Below are positions 59,800 to 64,000 of a stretch of 64,000 nucleotides of DNA, one piece after another. This stretch comes from Cryptomeria japonica (taxonomy: Eukaryota > Streptophyta > Pinopsida > Cupressales > Cupressaceae), in contig NC_081411.1 in the NCBI RefSeq assembly GCF_030272615.1, positions 211,500,744-211,564,743 of the forward strand. Direction: 5' to 3'. The first letter of the stretch is position 1; every line of letters begins with the position of its first letter. The position numbers and the translations under genes were made by a program. The notes beneath the pieces were generated by a model. The model was given only the letters and a program-made list of their open reading frames with translations, did no database searches and was not told where the DNA came from.

Positions 59800-61892
59800 T
59801 TGTCAAGTTATAGAAAAGAAAAGTTCACGTTTTGAGGCAAATGGTGAATGTATTCACAATAGGAATTGTTGAAAATCCTGATGTATGTTTATACCACTGA
59901 CATGCTTCACATATTATAATTATATAATGATTCCCTTGAGTATACATGAGTCTCTATCTGTACCTTGTATTGTGAAAGGGAATTTTGAATGAGTTTTGCA
60001 CACAAACAATAGTCCCAGCCATAAAGCATGAGATAGTCATAAAAAAGTCACAGATAATTGACAAAAGAGAATCTACAGGCACATAATAGGAGGCAAATGA
60101 GGTATCAAGATGTAAAAGACAATTATCAAGTATGAAAATATTGTCATGAAGAGTAGATAATGTTGTGACTATGTTACCAAAAACTGTGATAAAGTATTTT
60201 TAAAGAAGCCTTTAAAAGGCATTGATATGTCATGGTCATGAGAAGAATAGAGAAATGACCTTTAAGGAGATCCAAGTCAAAAGTCTTGCATTCTTGCAGT
60301 CAAATGTTTTTAACAGAGAAATAGAGTAGTATGGAATCTAATCACCATGAAAGGAGCAACATGTGGCTCCTTATTGGCATCATGTTAAACAAACTCCCTG
60401 AAGAATGCAGTCTAAGGTCTGATAAAAGAAGGTGGTGATCATGAAAGTATAGGGTAGCAATGAGAAATAATTATCAAAAGCATTATGGCATCACAATATT
60501 AAAAAAATAAAATCATTATTACTATAGTAAGAGGATAGTCCTCATTTACTATCACAGTGAGTTAGAAGTGCCAATGTCAAAATAGAAAGATGCATTGAGT
60601 CATTCTTATCATGATTCAATACACAGTGAATGAGAAAAATGGAAGGTTATAGATGTCATCAAAAAGAGTTACGGAGTTGGGGGACAAGATTTAAATTCCA
60701 AATTCAAGTCAATCATTTATGTAAACCCAATGGGCTTGAGATTTGAATTTTAAATTTAGAAACCTCCCATCAATACAAACTCAAGGTTCAAAAGTTGAGT
60801 CAAGAAGGGTCGCCACAAAGAAAATCCCTTGATTTGAGGATGTATTTGAGGACTAAAGCATCATCCTGCCCCTGATTTGAAGGGCCCAAGGGATGATTCA
60901 TTAACTTGAGGGAGTTTTGAAGTAGTTAACAACTATTAAACCTCAGTTCTAGCCCTAATTTTGGGGGATTTTTAAATCCATTCGCCCAACACAACTGATT
61001 TTAAAATTCTCAATCAGTTAGTAGTTGGTTTCAAGGAACAAAGGAGCAGCCAACACATTGAAGAAGCCAGCTGATTCACCAAGCCAAAGGGAGCTAGAAT
61101 TTTGAATTTCAAATTGTAGCAGCTCTAATAAAAGGCAAACTTCAGCTTATTCTATAGTTAGTTCTTGCCTTTCATTGTATGTACAATAGAGAAATGAGTC
61201 TTATAACTCTAATTTATTAAGTTTGTCTATGGATTTTCTATCTATTCAGCTATGTTATTTCTTGTAACCTCCTATACATGAAAGTCAAAGTTCTTTCTAT
61301 ACATTGTAATAAAAAAAAAATTCAATATCAATGAGAAAGCTATTTTTTCCTACATACTATCTTGTCAAGTTCCTGATGTTGTATGAAATTTTATGAAATC
61401 TATTGTGATATTTTTCCATCCTTTGGTTTCTATTCATATATGGCATGCTTTTGACAAGTAGTTATATGTGTTGATTAGGCTATATGTTGTGTGCAAACTT
61501 TGTTTTAGCAAGCAATATTGTATGAACACATCATATCATCTTTATGCAAGCAAGGCAAGTTGCCTTCATATGAAATGTTTATGGTCAATTTAGAGATTGG
61601 TAGGTTGTGAATAATAGTTGTTTTTTTAGTTGATATAGTTCTAACTAGCCACTTTAAAATTAGAAAAACAAAACATTTTGGTGCATCAACACTAGTGTAG
61701 TTTTCATTTTCAAAACATCCTCTATCCCTTTTCCTTGTGAAGAATTTGTGGTTTTAGGAATTTTCAAAGGGAACCAACCCTTCATCCAGAGGTCTACTTC
61801 CACAATAGGGTGTGCACAACCTAGAGGTAGTCCCATGTGTCACAGGTTAGCTGAGTCTAGGCTTAGCTAGGGTGCAGACTTTAGTGACAACA
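59800..61892 (+). repeat. 3' LTR of element R, second part
   Basis: It continues the LTR interrupted at 35730. It matches 28165-28632 and then 31018-32633; the intervening 2.39 kb of the 5' LTR is absent, with ATCCA at both edges of the missing block (28628-28632 and about 31018-31022). It ends GTGACAACA at 61892. Confidence 0.85.
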
Positions 61893-62110
61893 ATTCCAAG
61901 ATTGTTATAGATGCAATCTCGGGTGGATCCTCCCAATGTTGGTTCATTAATAAGTTTGTATCAATTATTTTCTCAAAATTAAATTCCTTTCAAAACTTCA
62001 AAATTCCACATATCCAGTGGGAAGGCAATGGGGAGGTTGATGCCTTATTCAATGTGGCATGTTATTTGGACCCCCAAATGATTCGGCAATGGGACAGCTA
62101 AGGACCTGAT
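61893..62110 (+). pseudogene. LINE-type RNase H domain, second part
   Basis: After the target duplication the frame resumes: SKIVIDAISGG, then NFKIPHIQWEGNGEVDALFN. This continues the EGDS block at 27455 and contains the final conserved blocks of plant RNase H domains (S..V..AI; the late acidic N.EAD-like motif as NGEVDAL). It ends near YLDPQMIRQWDS at about 62098. It is strong evidence that everything from 27456 to 61892 is inserted. Confidence 0.78.
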
Positions 62111-62862
62111 GTGGGATGGGTTGCCTGAGCAGTACCTTGACATGATTTTTCTTGCCTTGAAGATGTACTATACATTAATTTTCTCCCTTTTATTTTTGCT
62201 CTCTATGTCAATCTTACTCCTCTATAATTAAATTTGAGCTGCCATCCAGATTTACCATTATGACTTATGTTTTATGGCGTGTGAAGGGGTTGGCTCCATC
62301 TTTATTTGGAAATTTCAAGATTTTAGCCTATATTTTGTGAAGTATTTTCTAGTTTGAAGTGAGGATGAGGTGTGGTGAAAATTGTGTATTTATACTTTGG
62401 GTGGCAGTGGAGGCCAATTTCACTCTCCATTCCACCAAGCAACAATTGACTTTTCTTGGGGTTATCTCTGATAAGAGGTTGGGTGGAATTTTTCTTTGTG
62501 ATGAGGAGGCTTTGTTGAATATTGAATCAAATGTCTTTTAGATCGGGAGTGTTTGGTATTTGAATTTTGATACAGAACCAACATGGATATTGTGTCGATG
62601 CTGGTGGCCAAGGGTTTGTCATTTGGGACTTAAGCAAAGGTTGAATGGGTGATGAAATCTTGTGTCCCTACCCATTCACTTTGTGCCTTGGTTTCTCTGA
62701 TCGGGAGAGTTGTTCCTAGGAAGGGTTTGAGGCCCCTATTTGGGGAGGGTGTGATTTTGGATTGTGTTAATGTAGAATATCGGCCTTTTTTGCTATGGAG
62801 GAATGGTGAAGACCATGTGGAGAGAACCAATGAGGCTTTAGAAGAATGGGAGGATTTAATGG
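62111..62862 (+). other. unassigned sequence after the RNase H domain
   Basis: Short ORFs at 62359-62541 and 62649-62862 (the second open to the LTR) are not recognised. They may be 3' sequence of the LINE or older host DNA. G/T-rich composition favours chance ORFs. Confidence 0.35.
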
Positions 62863-64000
62863 TGTTAGGCCCAATATGGAAAGATAATGTACTAAGAGGG
62901 GATAGGTGAATTGGTACTTCAAATATTTTGGTCAAAAATAACTTTACTGTTAAGCATAGACTGAATATTGCTGAAACATAATATAATGCTAAAATAAATA
63001 GATAACAATCATACATGATTCACTCCATAACACATATATTTTGGTTACGCAGAAACTCTTGGTTAGAGAGAAAAACTATGGTGGGGAAGGCACCCACAAC
63101 TTCCCTACTGCAATAATAAAGGTTGCTCGGTTAGAGCTACATGTTTAGTTATTTCTGATAACTTACCCTGTTAGGAGTATCAAGATCTTTAGATCTACCT
63201 TGCTAAAGCATTTTACAACACTTAAACTAAAATGCTGCACCTGGTTAAAGGCTTTACAATTTATAGACTTTGTTAGAGTCTTTTACCTCTCTTACAACTC
63301 AAAATATTACATTCAAAATCCTACAAAATATCTACAACTTCACATCTGGAATGTTAAAGCAGATTCTATGTGCTCAAAATGAAATTACCTTGCTTATAGC
63401 ATACCTTGGTAACCCATAAAATAACTCTGTAAACCTTTTTGTTTACTCTATTCCTTGACTGTTCTCTGAAATCCTTCTTGGTGACCTCTGTGTATTTGTA
63501 ATAGTCATAACACTCAGTACTTTAACATAATTTTGCTTTTCACATAAGTCTGTCTTCACACTCACATGTCTTGCTTCTCAGTCATACACACATACTCATT
63601 TGATCCTCAATTCATGTTGAATAAATAGATCTCTTATGACAGTGATCTTTTTCATGCTTCGATCTTACAAACATGATTCATCAAATGAATAACCATACAA
63701 ATTATTTCATTGGATAGATGTCCTCAAAATCATACAAAATCTTAAGTGCAATTTCCAATGTGTTAACGGTTCCTTGTTCCTCGATCTTTGTAACATGTTT
63801 CCATATGTGTCTAGGTTCAATGAATCTAGTAACACGTTTCACTCAGTGTGTATCAACTCAGTATACCATCTTTGCTGCTCGGTAGTCATAGAACGTTACT
63901 AGGTAGACAGCTCGGTGTATACTAAACTCTATGACTTGTAACTTCTATAACCGACTGCTTTGTGCTTACCAACTAAATATTTCAGTGGTAATAACCAACT
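62863..64000 (-). repeat. copia-type LTR, minus orientation, cut by window edge
   Basis: It starts on the + strand with TGTTAGGCCCAATATGG (minus-strand end ...GGGCCTAACA), then AAGAGGGGATAGGTGAATTGG, the same layout as the start of the N-family LTR at 48250 and 54106. It has no coding sequence to 64000. It is either a 3' LTR of a minus-strand element or a solo LTR. Confidence 0.6.

Larger units (their letters stand above)
27456..61892 (+). mobile_element. giant-LTR element 'R' (LARD-like), with nested insertions
   Basis: Its two LTRs share start TGTTATCCAATTTTCATTC (27456 and 35112) and end GTGACAACA (32633 and 61892). The outer flanks are ATTCT (27451-27455) and ATTCC (61893-61897), a target duplication with one change, and the interrupted RNase H frame resumes after it. 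Internal region 32634-35111 is only about 2.5 kb and has no protease, RT or integrase. Long LTRs (about 4.4 kb) around a short pol-less interior fit the large retrotransposon derivative (LARD) class. The 3' LTR is split by element H. Confidence 0.82.

Noticed and set aside
62649-62909. 86-codon ORF as a host exon
   Set aside because: Its end lies inside the LTR that starts at 62863, and no domain is recognised; left as unassigned sequence.

Overview
This window looks like nuclear intergenic DNA from a very large, repeat-rich seed plant genome. A conifer or another gymnosperm is my best guess, from the long, old, nested LTR elements and the AT-rich decayed sequence between them; the sequence cannot prove the species. 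I found no intact host gene, no tRNA or rRNA gene and no CRISPR array. Almost everything that can be interpreted is a retrotransposon at some stage of decay, so most coding entries are pseudogenes.

Left part (1-26,192). A Ty1/copia element ('copia-A') enters from the left edge and ends with its 3' LTR at 3517. It abuts the 3' end of a Ty3/gypsy element (about 3518-6880) that carries an antisense plant-mobile-domain-like ORF, degenerate short repeats and an LTR. That in turn abuts a truncated minus-strand SIRE-like copia element (about 6881-12345). An old LTR remnant and a LINE fragment follow. The LINE is interrupted by a minus-strand copia element ('copia-P', 14819-23178, target-site duplication ATTAT). 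Copia-P contains a roughly 3 kb imperfect palindrome made from its own 3' end. The LINE resumes at 23184 and ends in poly(A). A tRNA-derived SINE candidate and about 2.5 kb of unassigned sequence follow.

Central and right part (26,193-62,862). This is a nest of five insertion layers, supported by target-site duplications (TSDs) and by reading frames that resume across the insertions. (1) A LINE-type RNase H domain is split at 27455/61893 by (2) a giant-LTR element without pol ('R', 27456-61892, TSD ATTCT/ATTCC, LTR about 4.4 kb). (3) Its 3' LTR is split by element 'H' (from 35731). (4) The gag-like zinc knuckle of H is split by a chromodomain Ty3/gypsy element (37530-58640, TSD CCTGG/CTTGG). 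(5) That gypsy is itself split twice: between protease and reverse transcriptase by a full-length copia-A copy ('C', 41009-47553, TSD GACAT), and between reverse transcriptase and RNase H by a minus-strand, pol-less element ('N', 48250-54898, TSD GTTTA).

The most interesting object is the N/H type of element. It has copia-like LTR ends, primer site and polypurine tract but no protease, integrase or reverse transcriptase. Instead it carries (i) a coiled-coil protein with four CCHC zinc knuckles and (ii), in N, a second ORF of about 1,100 codons that I cannot assign, preceded by its own TATA-like leader. H keeps the first ORF and what looks like the start of the second. A solo LTR of the N family lies at 26193-26991. 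These elements would have to be mobilised by proteins from autonomous copia relatives. The window ends in another minus-oriented copia-type LTR (from 62863).
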